The position numbers and the translations under genes are program-made. This document shows positions 22,015 through 33,400 of a stretch of 64,000 nt of DNA, piece after piece. The DNA is taken from the NCBI RefSeq assembly GCF_003576645.1, contig NC_044916.1:19611603-19675602 (forward strand), given 5' to 3'. The notes under the pieces are model-generated. The model made no database searches, was not told where the DNA came from, and was given only the letters and a program-made list of their open reading frames with translations. This DNA is from Ipomoea triloba. Lineage: Eukaryota > Streptophyta > Magnoliopsida > Solanales > Convolvulaceae. The stretch's first letter is position 1, and each line of letters begins with the position of its first letter.

Positions 22015-23929
22015 GAATCACTTCCAAGTTCTTAAAATAATAACCAAAGAGAGAATTCCAACCTCTCCAATTAAATTCTAAAAGAGTAATTCCAATCTTT
22101 CAACATAACCACCAAATAGAGAGTATTGCCCATAACAAAGATCTCACAATAATCACCAAAGATAATCCTTCAAATAATTAGTCCCACCTTGATAATATAT
22201 TAATTACCATTCCGTCTATTCATCCAGTCATTAAACCTTAATAACTATTATCAGTCCTTAATCACTATAATTAGAGCTTAATCACCTCCTGAACTCCACT
22301 GTTAATCCATCATTAATTACTAAGTCCTTAATTAAGCTCTAATTACTATCTATGATCATTACAATCATCAGTAATATCCATCCTAACTTTATCACCATTT
22401 CATAACCCATGTATCAACATGTTATAACATCATCATCATTTTCATAACCTCTTAGGTTCATTACAACCCCATCATCTAAACATCAATAATAATAATCAAA
22501 GCTTATACAATTTGATCTTACTCTCGAACTTCATAATCCACTGCGCGTCCAGGGCCGCGTCCAACACGTTCCGCCTATTCTGGACAGTAATTCAGCTTGG
22601 CGCAGTCCGAAAGATTGAGCCGGTAAAAATAGTTCCCGAACTCTTTTTCACTTGAAATTTTTATGGTAGAACTCCAACTTATAGTAATTGATGTCTATAA
22701 AAAGTTTTGGTCATTTTGGTTCGCGAATAAACCCAGAAAATTCCATTTTTTCCCTTGGCAGTGTGCTGTTCGGAGTTTTTTCTCTCTGGACCAGTTTTGG
22801 AGAAAAATTCGAAAACCATACTTATACTACTCCGATCATTATGAAATTTTATAGGCAGGTTCTACACTTATTGAACTACATATCTGAAGAAAATCGAATC
22901 AAAATACCTTACCAAATTTTCCCAATAAATCTCGGAAGTTACTGCCAGAAATCTATCTTGATTTTTCAATATTTCCACAAGTATAAGCCTATATGGACAT
23001 AAATAAAATATGTACATGCATATACAAGCTATGAACATGTATACAAACATATTCATAAAACTCCTAATCTCATCATTCACTAGCAATTGTCCATTTTCAA
23101 GTGACTAAACCGACTTAAGGGATTCCTTACCTTCTTGAGAGTGTGCTAACACCGTAAAATAAATCTTGAGTCTTTTCCCCAAATTTCACTCAAAACCCTA
23201 AGAGCAAAATTAACATCATAACAACGAATATTAAGAAACTATACTTAGATTCATGATTTAGGAAGGGAAATAAAGCTTTTTACCGAATAAAATCGAAGTC
23301 TTATCGAACAAAATTGACACTTGAGAAGGATTTTGGCTATGGAATTTGAAGCTTCAAGGAGGAAGAAGATGAAGAATCCCTCTCTCCCTTTCTCTCTCTC
23401 ATTTCGGCAAAACACAAGGGAAATGGAATAAATTGGCTTTTGTATTCTCCCTTTTGAGGTAAGAGTAACTTTATGGGATAAGGTAAAAAAATAATAAAAT
23501 AATGAAATATTTTCAAACTTATCAGTTGGGGTCCAAACAGATAAAGTTTCTGTGGAAAATAATTCAGATAGAATAATTTCTGAAACTAAAAATTTATTCC
23601 AGACTAACCCTCAAAATTGGGCTAGGTTCGGTACACCGCGAAATTTAGCGATGTACGATCAAAATAAATTTTCGCTGCTATGAGCTGATTTAATTAAATA
23701 TGAAATTCAAGAATAATAGTATGGTGTCTAATAATCCATTTCCTAGGACAAACGGGTCCGAACACCATCTTCTAAAAATTTTACGGTTCGTGACCGGTAC
23801 GTACGATCGCAACTTAATAACAACTATACTCACTTATAAAAATTCTTTTGAAATATCTAAAGATCATAACTTTTGAATGTCAACGCCTTAGGATAAAATA
23901 ATAATGTTAGGAAAATACAGGGTATTACA

Positions 23930-26820
23930 CGTCACACATCAACTCAAAGGGTTGATCCCATTTTGGTCCTACAAGGATTAGAGTATGTACCATGGCATCC
24001 TTTAAACTTTGGAATGCCTTCATAGCATCTTTGTTTAATTCAAAAATGGCGTCCTTCAAAACTAAATTCATTTGCTAAATTCATTTGCTGGTATCGTTCC
24101 AAAACTTTTTCCAAATTTCCAAGGCATTCTTCAAAAGTGTCTCCAAAAATTGTGAAATCGTCCATGAAAACTTCTATGAAATCGCCAATGAAATCTTTAA
24201 AGATAGCCAGCATGCATCGCATAAAGGTGGCGGGGGCGTTACAGAGACCAAATGGCATTCTCCTGTAGGCAAACGTACCGAACGGACAAGTGAACGTGGT
24301 TTTCTCTTGATCCTCCAAGGCTACTGGAATTTGAAAGTATCCGCTCATTCCGTCCAAGAAACAGTAGTAGCCATACCCGCTTACTCTTTCAATCATCTGA
24401 TCTATGAAGGGCAATGGAAAATGGTCTTTACGGGTAGCTTCGTTGAGCTTTCTATAGTCGATACAGACTCTCCATCCAGTTATTTTCCTCGTAGGAATTA
24501 GTTCCTTATTATCATTATCAGTGACTGTAATTCCTCCTTTCTTTGGTACCACATGAGTTGGACTGACCCATGTGCTGTCTGAAATAGGATAGATCATTCC
24601 AACATCCATAAGCTTGATCACCTCGTTTTTCACGACTTCAAATGTATTCGGGTTAAGTCGACGCTGCGGTTGTGCCACAGGTTTGGATCCTTCTTCCAAC
24701 AGAATTTTATGTGTGCAAATGGCCGGATTAATCCCTTTTAAGTCAGTCATTTTCCAACCTATAGCTTCCTTGTTTCTTTTCAGCAGTGTTATCAGTTGTT
24801 CTTTCTGTCTCTCTGAAAGATCCGTAGCAATAACAACTGGTAATTCTTCCCCTATTCCTAAATAGGCATACTCAAGATGAGCCGGTAGAGGTTTTAATTC
24901 TCCTTCATGCATTATTTCATCATCTTCTTTCCTGTTCCTATTTTCATTATCATATTCCTCCTTTAATTCATCAAATTCATCCCCGTCATTTCCAACCATT
25001 CCCTCCGAGACTTCTCCAATAGAGTTTATATTCTCAACAAATTCAGAAACGCAGTTATTATCAAGCAAATTAAAACGATCAACCTCTCGGTGTAAAGCAA
25101 TATGTAAAGAATTAAGTTCATGTTCAAAAGTATTTTCATTATTACTCTTAGCACCTATGGGACATTCCCAATTGAAATCATGCCTCTTAGCTTTAGGTAT
25201 TTCGTATAAATAATCAATTTCATCATGCACATAATCAACGAAAAAGCATTCATCACTATCTAAAGGATATTTCATTATTTTAGTCACGTCGAAGCTAGCA
25301 GATTCGTCTCCTACACGAATAACAAGTTTGCCTTCTCCCACATCTATTAGTGCTCTAGTTGTTGCCAAGAAAGGTCTGCCCAAGATGAGAGGAATCTCCA
25401 CATCTGGGTCCATATCTAGGATCACAAAATCCACAGGAAAAATAAATTTATCAACCCGGACTAAAACGTCTTCCACTATACCCCTGGGGTATTTAGTAGA
25501 TCGGTCAGCTAACTGAATGCTCATGCGTGTGGGCTTAAGGGTTCCTAGATTCAACTGTCGATATAATGCGAAGGGCATTAGATTGATGCTAGCACCTAGG
25601 TCTGCCAGGGCTATATTAAAAGTTGTTCCTCCTATATTGCAAGGTATAGTAAAGCTTCCAGGATCTTTTAATTTTCTACGCACATTCTTATGCAATATAG
25701 CAGAACATTCCTCTCCTAGAACAACAGTAGCAGTTTCAGCTAATTTCTTTTTATTTGATAGAAGATCTTTAAGGAATTTGGCATACCTTGGCATTTCTCC
25801 TAGTGCATCGATGAATGGCATATCGACGTCTAATTGGCGTAGCATTTGTAAGAAGTTGTCGTATTTGGCATTATCGATATCAGTGCGAAATCTCTGAGGA
25901 AATGGAAGTTTGGTTTTCGGCACCGGCGGTGGTTCTTGCATGATTTTTTTTCCTTTCCGAGAAGATTGCGGTTGTGTTTCTTCCTTCCTGAGTTCTTCTT
26001 CAATTGTTTGCTCAGCTTGTGTTGAATTGGTGGTTTCTTCATTGTCCACTTTTGACTCTTCTGTTGGGGTAGATTGCGGAGGAGGCGGGACAGTGTCTGG
26101 AAGTGCTCTTCCGCTTCTCAATGTTACAGCATGTACAGTTGTTTCTCCTTGAGATTGGATCATTTCCATAATTTTTGCGAGAGTGTTTTCAACCGTTTGA
26201 ACCGGCGAAAGTGTCTCATGGCGTAGTTCTTGGATTTCTCCGAGCATCTCTTTGGTAATGGTCTCTTTAAGTCTGGCATTCTCCTCCCTCGTTTCTCGGA
26301 TGAGGTCATTTAGGCGTTGCTCGAGGGTGATTTGACGGCTTCCAGGTGAAAGAGGCTGCTTTGGATGAGTAAAGGAATAGGCATATGCACAGGATCCGTC
26401 CACGTCCTCACCACGCGTGTGAGTCGGCGTGGAATTATTCCAGTGAGCTCCCACGCCGGTGCACACGCGTGTGGATCTCGTGGCAGGATCACAGCTCGCG
26501 AAATTTTCAGAAGTTTGATGTTTTGGCTCGGGGAAGTGCATTTGAGGGTAATGAGGAGGTATTTCGTAAATAGGATATCTCTGGGGTTGAAAATGTTGCG
26601 TTACGTATGCTTGTTCATGATGATAAGTTGATGGAAGGGGTGGCGAATAATGGAAAGAAGGTGGGTAAGGGAGATGATAGTTATGATAATAGTGAGGTTG
26701 TGAGTATGAAGGTTGTGGTTGCGAAGGGTAGTAGGGATTTCTTCCGTATGGTATGTGACCATGATAAGCTTGCTCATTAGGTGGAGGTGGATCCATGATT
26801 TTAGCAAAGACTTCCTGCAA
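23930..26820 (-). pseudogene. Athila A gag remnant, protease and reverse transcriptase
   Basis: A frame of 926 codons opens at 26820. Residues 1-100 are Pro/Tyr/His-rich and 110-147 correspond to the palindromic module. The Athila-typical LRSGR lies at 234-238, the aspartic protease motif DLGAS at 407-411 and reverse transcriptase at about 720-917, with FLDGMSGY near 821 and catalytic FMDD at 885-888. The gag capsid domain and zinc knuckle expected upstream are absent: only about 200 bp separate this start from the LTR. After residue 917 the frame shifts and the rest of the polymerase is missing; 23935-24060 carries on in another frame toward the RNase H start. The break lies at two adjacent copies of ctaaattcatttg (24062-24087). 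The protein is non-functional as it stands. Confidence 0.9.
26407..26473 (+). promoter_or_regulatory. Triple-palindrome module, copy D, inverted inside the gag remnant
   Basis: ctcaccacgcgtgtgag (26407-26423), tggaattattcca (26430-26442) and cacacgcgtgtg (26462-26473) have centres 21 and 31.5 bp apart. The order and flanks match the LTR modules only in reverse complement, so within Athila A it is inverted relative to both LTRs. It is read through in frame by the gag-derived ORF. Confidence 0.55.
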
Positions 26821-26998
26821 TCCAATTTTTCAGGCAAAGAATCGGAGCACAAGAGGTAGCTCCTTTCACAGATTAGCTAAAACAATGTGTGGTTGGGTGC
26901 GAAAGTGTAATTAGCGACAATGATAAGATAAAGGAAAAGAAAGTAAACAAGTTATCCAAATAACTCAAGATAGTAAAACTTCAAATTCACCGTTTACC

Positions 26999-27017
26999 AT
27001 CCCCGGCAACGGCGCCA
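26999..27017 (-). other. Primer binding site for tRNA-Asp
   Basis: On the minus strand, three bases after the 5' LTR, TGGCGCCGTTGCCGGGGAT matches the complement of the 3' end of plant tRNA-Asp(GUC), including CCA. This fixes the orientation and 5' LTR boundary of Athila A. Confidence 0.85.
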
Positions 27018-27020
27018 TTT

Positions 27021-28307
27021 TGACGTGGTGTTAGTATGGGGTGAGGGTGAGTGAAAGTGGATATGATATGGAAGTGCTAAAACGAAGAGTCATAAACTTC
27101 CCGAGTGTCGTATCTCTCGTTGATGACAAATTGGAGAATATACAGCTTTGCTACCTTGGTTGGTTTGGAATAACATTAAGATGGGTCATGTGGATTTTGA
27201 TAAAAAGGATTTGTTAAAAGGATAACGGATAGTGAAATAAAGAGATAAACAAAGGGAAATAAAGGCGGATGGGGAGATTGGTTAGAGGTGTAAAGTAGAG
27301 TATTGATTTCTATTGAGTCATGATTGAAGGAGCTCGAAACATAGTCTTGAGTGGCGTCACACTCAAGCTCCCAATCCTCAGTCGGTTGGGGAATTTTATC
27401 AAACACCTTGTCTACAAGTTCCCTCCGGATCTCATCTTCTCAGATTGAGAGCGGGAGATGTGAGTAGTGGGCTACATCTCTTTGCGATATCTCGCCAAAG
27501 AGATGATCCTATATTCTTGGAGAGATCGGGGCCCTCGATCCAACAAGATCATACAAAAACATACACACAGATTCAACATTCCCCAAAGAAATCAAACTCA
27601 TTATCAATTTAGATCATGAACACCAATCATCCAATCAATCTAGCCCCTATCCTAGGGATTAGCCTCTCATAGGCTTCAATAACATCAAAGCATCAAAATA
27701 GAAAAACATATCTACAAGAGCAATATATAAAGCAAACAACTTTAAGGAAAAAGGAAAAGTAAGAGGAAGCCAAAGAGAAAACAAATCTTTAATGAAAGAA
27801 GTTACCCAAAAGATCTTCAAGGCTATGGAGATCTAGTTCTCTTCTCCAAGGAGCTTCTCCTCTCTTCCTAATCCTATCTAAACCTAACCTAAAAATGTAA
27901 AATAGAAAATGTGACAAAAGACTCCCTAAACCTAGTTGAAATGCCCCTTAAATACTAAAACATCGCGCAGGTTTTCTGGTGCTGCGCCACGTCTGCCACA
28001 CGCGTGTGGACTGGCGTGAGAGCTCTCTGGAATGATTCCACGCCAGCTCACACGCGTGTGAGGCTCGTGGGCGTGGGTTCTTCATTTCGTTTCCTTTTGT
28101 TGTTTCCGGTTTGGTCTTTGTATGCTCCCATGTGGATTGATTCGGCCTTCATTCCTGTGGCATTCTTCAAAACACTCCACACAAGACTCATTTGCAATTT
28201 ATTAGTAAAATAGCATGAAAACACGTAATTGCACTCTTTAAGACTTATTTTTAACAAGAAAACAACTTAATAAGTTATAGAAAAATAGGTACTTTTGGCG
28301 TCTATCA
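27021..28307 (-). mobile_element. Athila A 5' LTR (family Y)
   Basis: It is bounded by TGACGTGGTG at 27021 and tctatca at 28307 and pairs with 11029-12329. It lacks the 14 bases present near 11280. On the minus strand it carries the palindromic module and a TATA-like TATTTAAG. Confidence 0.92.
27996..28062 (-). promoter_or_regulatory. Triple-palindrome promoter module, copy E
   Basis: ccacacgcgtgtgg (27996-28009), tggaatgattcca (28028-28040) and ctcacacgcgtgtgag (28047-28062) are all perfect, with centres 31.5 and 20.5 bp apart. The partner LTR copy has a C-to-T change in the central palindrome. Confidence 0.5.
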
Positions 28308-28312
28308 ATGCT

Positions 28313-29449
28313 CATTTCAAAACTCTAAATGAGTCCATCACCAAGATCAAAAAGGACATCAGAAAGCAGAAGAAGAAGTCCTCTACGTCCAAAACTGATG
28401 AAAGGCTTACGGCTCTTAAACAAAAGATAGACAATGCTTTTTCAGAGAATCTTATTTCTCTTGGATCCCTGAAGGACTCGGTAACTGAAATCACAACCAT
28501 ACAGCGTGATTTAGTTACGAAGCATGCCTTCATCAAAGAACGTCTTGATCTATCTTGCACCAAACTTGAGTACGTCACAGGAAATCAGAACACCATGGGA
28601 TCTTACATCTCAGAGTTTGAATGGACTCTCAAACAGCTGCAAGTATGCATCAATCGTTTGAGCAACAAAGTCGATACTCTTATTGAAGTTAATGATGCCA
28701 ACAAGGGGGAAGAGATGAAAGGAACTAAGGGAACTCCTCCGAGTACTTGCAAAGGAAAGGAAATTGTCCGAAGAGATGACGATCAGGACAATGATGACGT
28801 CTCACGTGAAAGAAAGGCCATTCTAAATCTCAAAGATACTCCATCTCCTTCACCATCACCAAAGAGAACACAAGATAAACCTTCCGGTGGTGGACCGAAC
28901 TCTAAAAGGCAGAAGAAACAAACGACCCGAACAGTTGAAGGAGAACCAATTGAATATGTTCCGTACAAAGAAGGATCCGAAAAGTATTATCAGGAATGCA
29001 ACATTCCACCATTCTGGAACAAGAAGAAACCTATAGACAGGATGCTCTACCTGAGAGATCAAAATGAGAGAATTTTCGAGCAAAAGAAAAAGGACGAAGA
29101 GATCTTCAGGATTCAACAAGAGGAACATAAAAGATTTGAAAAAGTTGTGAACGAGCTCGAAGACGCAAACAAAATCAAAAAATCTGCTGATGATCGAGCC
29201 AAAATGAATGGTATTGCCCAAATCTTGACCGCCATGCAACAGAGTTTTTCCGATGGAATGAATTCTCCCGAGCTAATAAAGTGGTGGAATTGGGGAGTCA
29301 TAAGAGGAGAAAATCTTGGTGAAGTCGTCCAGAACTATCTAATGCTGAAGCTGCACAACAAATATGCATACAAAATTGAAGGACTCGACACTGTGAAAGC
29401 AAGGAAAGAGATCAATGACATGATCCAACTCAAGGAGTATGAAAACTAG
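28313..29449 (+). pseudogene. SIRE-like env-like ORF, right part
   Basis: An open frame of about 380 codons is in register with the frame left of Athila A once the 5-bp target duplication is discounted. It is Lys/Glu-rich with long heptad-like stretches, suggesting coiled coils, at the start (TKIKKDIRKQ region) and around 29050-29190 (runs of EQKKKDEE and EEHKRFEKVV). A basic Ser/Pro-rich linker (PSPSPSPKRT) lies between them. It ends 281 bp before a SIRE-type polypurine tract. No domain shared with host proteins is recognisable. It lacks its own start because Athila A separates it from 9783-11028. Confidence 0.6.
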
Positions 29450-29911
29450 GAAAATCAGAAGAAAAAGAAGATTGGTGAAAGCTCTAAATAGGAGAACTTC
29501 ATTCTCTGTTTATTTCTTATGCTTTTAGTTGTAATGTTTTTATCTTATGGATAAATAAAAGACATATTTTTGGGGTTTAGCGTGTGTGCGTTATCTAGCT
29601 TTGTTTCACTCCTCAGAAACATTATGTAAGACTTCAACTATTCAGGCACACTTAATGAAAATCCGTTTATGGATAAAGAAAGCCGAATAGAATGAATCTA
29701 TGGTGTTGGCATCATCAAAAAGGGGGAAATTGTTAGGAACCCCGAGCTGTTGATTTTGATGATACCAACCACCCGAGGAGACCCCCCCCCCCCAACTTTT
29801 CTTTTGTCTTTTAGAATAGGCTTTTGTTTTTATATCATAGTCTTATAGGTTGACCGAATCCTTAGTAACGAACCATCATTGAAATATCTCTCATGGAAAG
29901 GATTCAAGTCA
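29450..29911 (+). mobile_element. SIRE-like 3' end: UTR, polypurine tract and 5' portion of 3' LTR
   Basis: AAAAAGGGGGAAAT (29717-29730) immediately precedes an LTR start, TGTTAGGAACCCC (29731). The first 180 bp of LTR match the solo LTR at 35114-35294, then identity stops abruptly at 29911, so the LTR is truncated. A run of 14 C lies near 29780. Confidence 0.8.
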
Positions 29912-30468
29912 TTTTATATGTTAATTAGATATTTATTACTTAATCATTTTTATTCTACAAATTTTAATTACATATTATATTTACGATGAGCATAACCAAG
30001 ACAACATTTTCTATAATTTTCTAGGAAAAAATATATGACCTAACCTTGCTACCCAAAATTTGATAGCCCAAAATGACATCATTTTAGGGCGGTTTGGGGA
30101 TTTTGTTTTTATTAATAGGAGTTAATTTCATTTTTGGTCCTAGATTTTTATGTGTCAATCCACTTTTAGTCATTTTTATTAAAAGCAACCCCTTTTGGTC
30201 CTATTATTATTGTGGCATGACCATTTTTGGTCCTCCATTAACAAAATCATTTAACTTCCGTAAAATACAAGCACATTTAAGTCTTCAATTATGAATTTAT
30301 TTTAAAAAAAAATAAAAATAAAAGTATATCGGATCAACCCACTTTGTATAAAAAAGATCAAAATGTCCTTATATTTTACGATATTTCAACGATTTTGTTA
30401 ACGGAGGACAAAAAAGGTCATGCCACAATAATACTAAGACCAAAAAGGGATATTTTGAAAAAAAAGAA

Positions 30469-33400
30469 TGAGAGTGGCTATCGATCAATACAATTCAGTT
30501 CAACAGATTACAGAGTCCTATACAGAGATAAGCTAGAAACTCTCCTAAACAATTGGAGTTCAGTATTGACTAACTACAGGCTATTAAACACAAATAACAT
30601 AATATAAAATAACTAACTATAACATATTATGTAACATTATTAACACGCCCCCTCAAGCGCAAGGTTGATAGGCAGCAACATTGAGCTTGGAGCGAAGAGC
30701 TTGAAAGCGGCGTGCTGGTAGAGGTTTAGTGAAGATGTCGGCAAGCTGATCTTGAGTAGAGACGAAGCTGACGACCAGATCTCCTGATGCCACTTTATCA
30801 CGGACGAAATGATAATCGATCTCAACATGTTTTGTTCTGGCATGAAAAACCGGATTAGCGGCCAGATATGTGGCACCTAGATTATCACACCAGAGCGTTG
30901 CAGGATGACCAGAGTGTAACCGGAGTTCCTTAAGTAAAGAAACGAGCCAAGTGACCTCAGCAGAGACATCAGCGAGCCCTTTGTACTCAGCCTCGGTGGA
31001 CGAGCGAGCCACTGTGCGCTGCTTGCGGGATACCCATGAAACAAGATTGTCACCAACGAACACAGCATAGCCACTGGTCGATTTTCTGTCAACCGGGCAC
31101 CCAGCCCAATCAGAATCAGAGTACGCATGTATAGCAGTACTGGAGGAAGACAGAATCCGTAAGCCAAGATCGAGTGTACCCTTGACATAGCGACAAACCC
31201 GCTTGAGTAGACCCCAGTGTTCGTCCGTCGGAGAGTGCATAAACTGACATAACCGATTAACTAAATAGGAAAGATCGGGGCGAGTGATAGTGAGATACTG
31301 TAGTGCACCAACTATACGCCGGTAGTGCGTAGGATTCTCATATTGCTCAACACAGGTTGCAGTCGAAGAAGTCACAGTGGCAGGAGTTGCAAGAGGTTTA
31401 CAGTCAGACATGCTAGCTCGAGCTAAGATATCGAGCATGTAACGTTTCTGAGACAATATAAAGCCAGTGGTGTTTTTCAAGACCTCAATGCCTAAGAAAA
31501 ATCCCGGCGTCCCCAAATCACGAATCTTGAACGCGGATGACATCTGTCGTAGCAACGAGTCAATTAGTCTAGAGTCGTTCCCTGTTATGATTATATCGTC
31601 AACGTAGACTAGCAGAAAAACCCTTGAGTCGCCTGTAGTGTAATGAAAAAGGGAGACATCAGTCTTCGAAGATACAAAGCCAGTGTGGATTAAGAAATCA
31701 TGAAGCCGCTTGAACCAGGCTCGAGGGGCTTGTTTAAGACCGTAGAGAGACCGCTGTAAATGACAGACATGACCTGGATGTAATGGATCTTCATACCCAG
31801 GAGGTTGTTTCATATAGACTGTTTCAGGTAGATGGCCATTTAAAAAGGCGTTGTGGACGTCCAACTGCCGAAGACTCCAAGACCTAGAAACAGCAAGTGA
31901 TAATAGCAAGCGGACTGTAGTCGGTTTGACCACGGGGCTATAAGTATCGAAGTAGTCCTCACCGGCAACCTGATTAAAGCCTTTGGCGACAAGGCGAGCT
32001 TTGTATCTGTCAATGGTTCCATCAGCTTTGTATTTGGTGCGAAAAACCCACTTACAGCCAATAATATTCATGCGAGGTGTCGGTGGAACGAGTTTCCAGG
32101 TGTTGTTATGTAATAGTGCATTGAACTCCTGATCCATAGCATCCCGCCAATGTGGATGACCAATGGCCTGAGAGTAACAGGTTGGATCAGTGGACGTGTG
32201 TAGCGCATAGAACTCCTCACCGGTACCCTTCGTTTTGCGACGAGTGCGCATAGCATGGCCACCATCACGTGTGGTGGTGGTATTAGTTAAAGACGTTGAT
32301 ACTTGTACGTCAGATTGAGTCGCAGACGAGGATGGTGGATCATAGGCTGGATCTGTGGGCGATGTGTTTGACTCTAACGAGATATGAGTCGGAGTAGTAG
32401 AAGCTGGAGTGAGTACCGATCTTGAGGCCCACGGTATGTCTTGGGGAGTCGTACCGGTCTGAGTAGGCGCCTGTATAGAAAATGGAAAAACATTTTCAGC
32501 AAACCGCACATGGCGACAGATAAAGATTTTCCCGGTGTTTGGGTCAAGACAACGGTATCCCCTATAGTCAAGTGGGTAACTGAGGAAAACACAAGGGGTG
32601 GATCGGAACTCGATTTTATGTTGATTATAAGGGCGGAGATAGGGGTAGCACCGACACCCGAAAACACGAAAGAAGGTATAAGGAGGTGACGCTGTAGAAA
32701 CCTTTGAGTAGGGACTCACAAAATTAAGAGCAGCAGATGGGAGACAGTTGATTAAATGAGTGGCGGTTTCAAAGGCAAAATCCCAATATTTTGTTGGTGT
32801 GGAACTCTCGGCTAAAAGCGCGAGACCAGTTTCAACTATATGACGATTACGCCGTTCTACCCTCCCATTTTGTTCATGCGTATAGGCACAGGATTGCCTG
32901 TGTGTAATCCCGAGAGATTGAAAAATAGAGTGTAGGCGGCGATATTCACCGCCTAAGTCGGACTGAATGGCTTTAATAGAACGGGAAAACCGCCGTTCTA
33001 CCATCGCCCGAAATAAATTGAAAATTTTATATATGTCGGTTTTTACCCGTAGGGGATAAAACCAAGTGAATCGTGAATAATCATCCACAAAGAGTACAAA
33101 ATAGCGATGTCCAGAATCAGAAATTACAGGGGAAGGACCCCAAACATCTGTGAAAATTAAGTCTAAAACATTTGCGCTACTACCGGGTACTCTATCTAAG
33201 GGAAAACGGGATGATTTCCCGAGATGACACGAACTACAATCTGTAACAAACTTTAGCTTGTTCGAAGTTACAGGACACTTTTTAAGAACACGACTTAGAA
33301 CTTGACTGTTTGGATGACCAAGACGCCGGTGCCAGACATCGGGTGAAGCACGGGCAGACAGAAAGACTTTATGATCTTGTGGAAGCAAAAATTTGTAGAG

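Larger units (their letters stand above)
15558..23929. mobile_element. Z2: coding-free long-LTR element inserted in Athila A pol
   Basis: The ends are TGTAACACCCC and GGGTATTACA, with target duplication CGTCA (15553-15557 and 23930-23934) inside the RNase H coding region. Removing N2 and the apparent assembly duplication leaves about 3.7 kb. It is homologous to Z1 and has no gag or pol frame. TGTAACACCCC ends are usual for Tekay/Del-type Gypsy LTRs, so a solo LTR of unusual length or a LARD-like element are the leading readings. Parts outside N2 and the local repeats hold no gene that I can see. Confidence 0.8.
11029..28307 (-). mobile_element. Athila A: Ty3/Gypsy element, Athila lineage, nested and defective
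   Basis: The element runs TG...CA between duplicated target sites ATGCT (11024-11028 and 28308-28312). LTRs are 11029-12329 and 27021-28307; they differ by roughly 18 substitutions by eye and one 14-bp indel. A tRNA-Asp primer site follows the 5' LTR on the minus strand and a purine-rich tract precedes the 3' LTR. The pol order is protease, reverse transcriptase, RNase H, integrase. Defects are absence of the gag capsid region, a deletion and frameshift late in reverse transcriptase, and the 8.4-kb Z2 insertion. It is non-autonomous as it stands. Confidence 0.92.
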
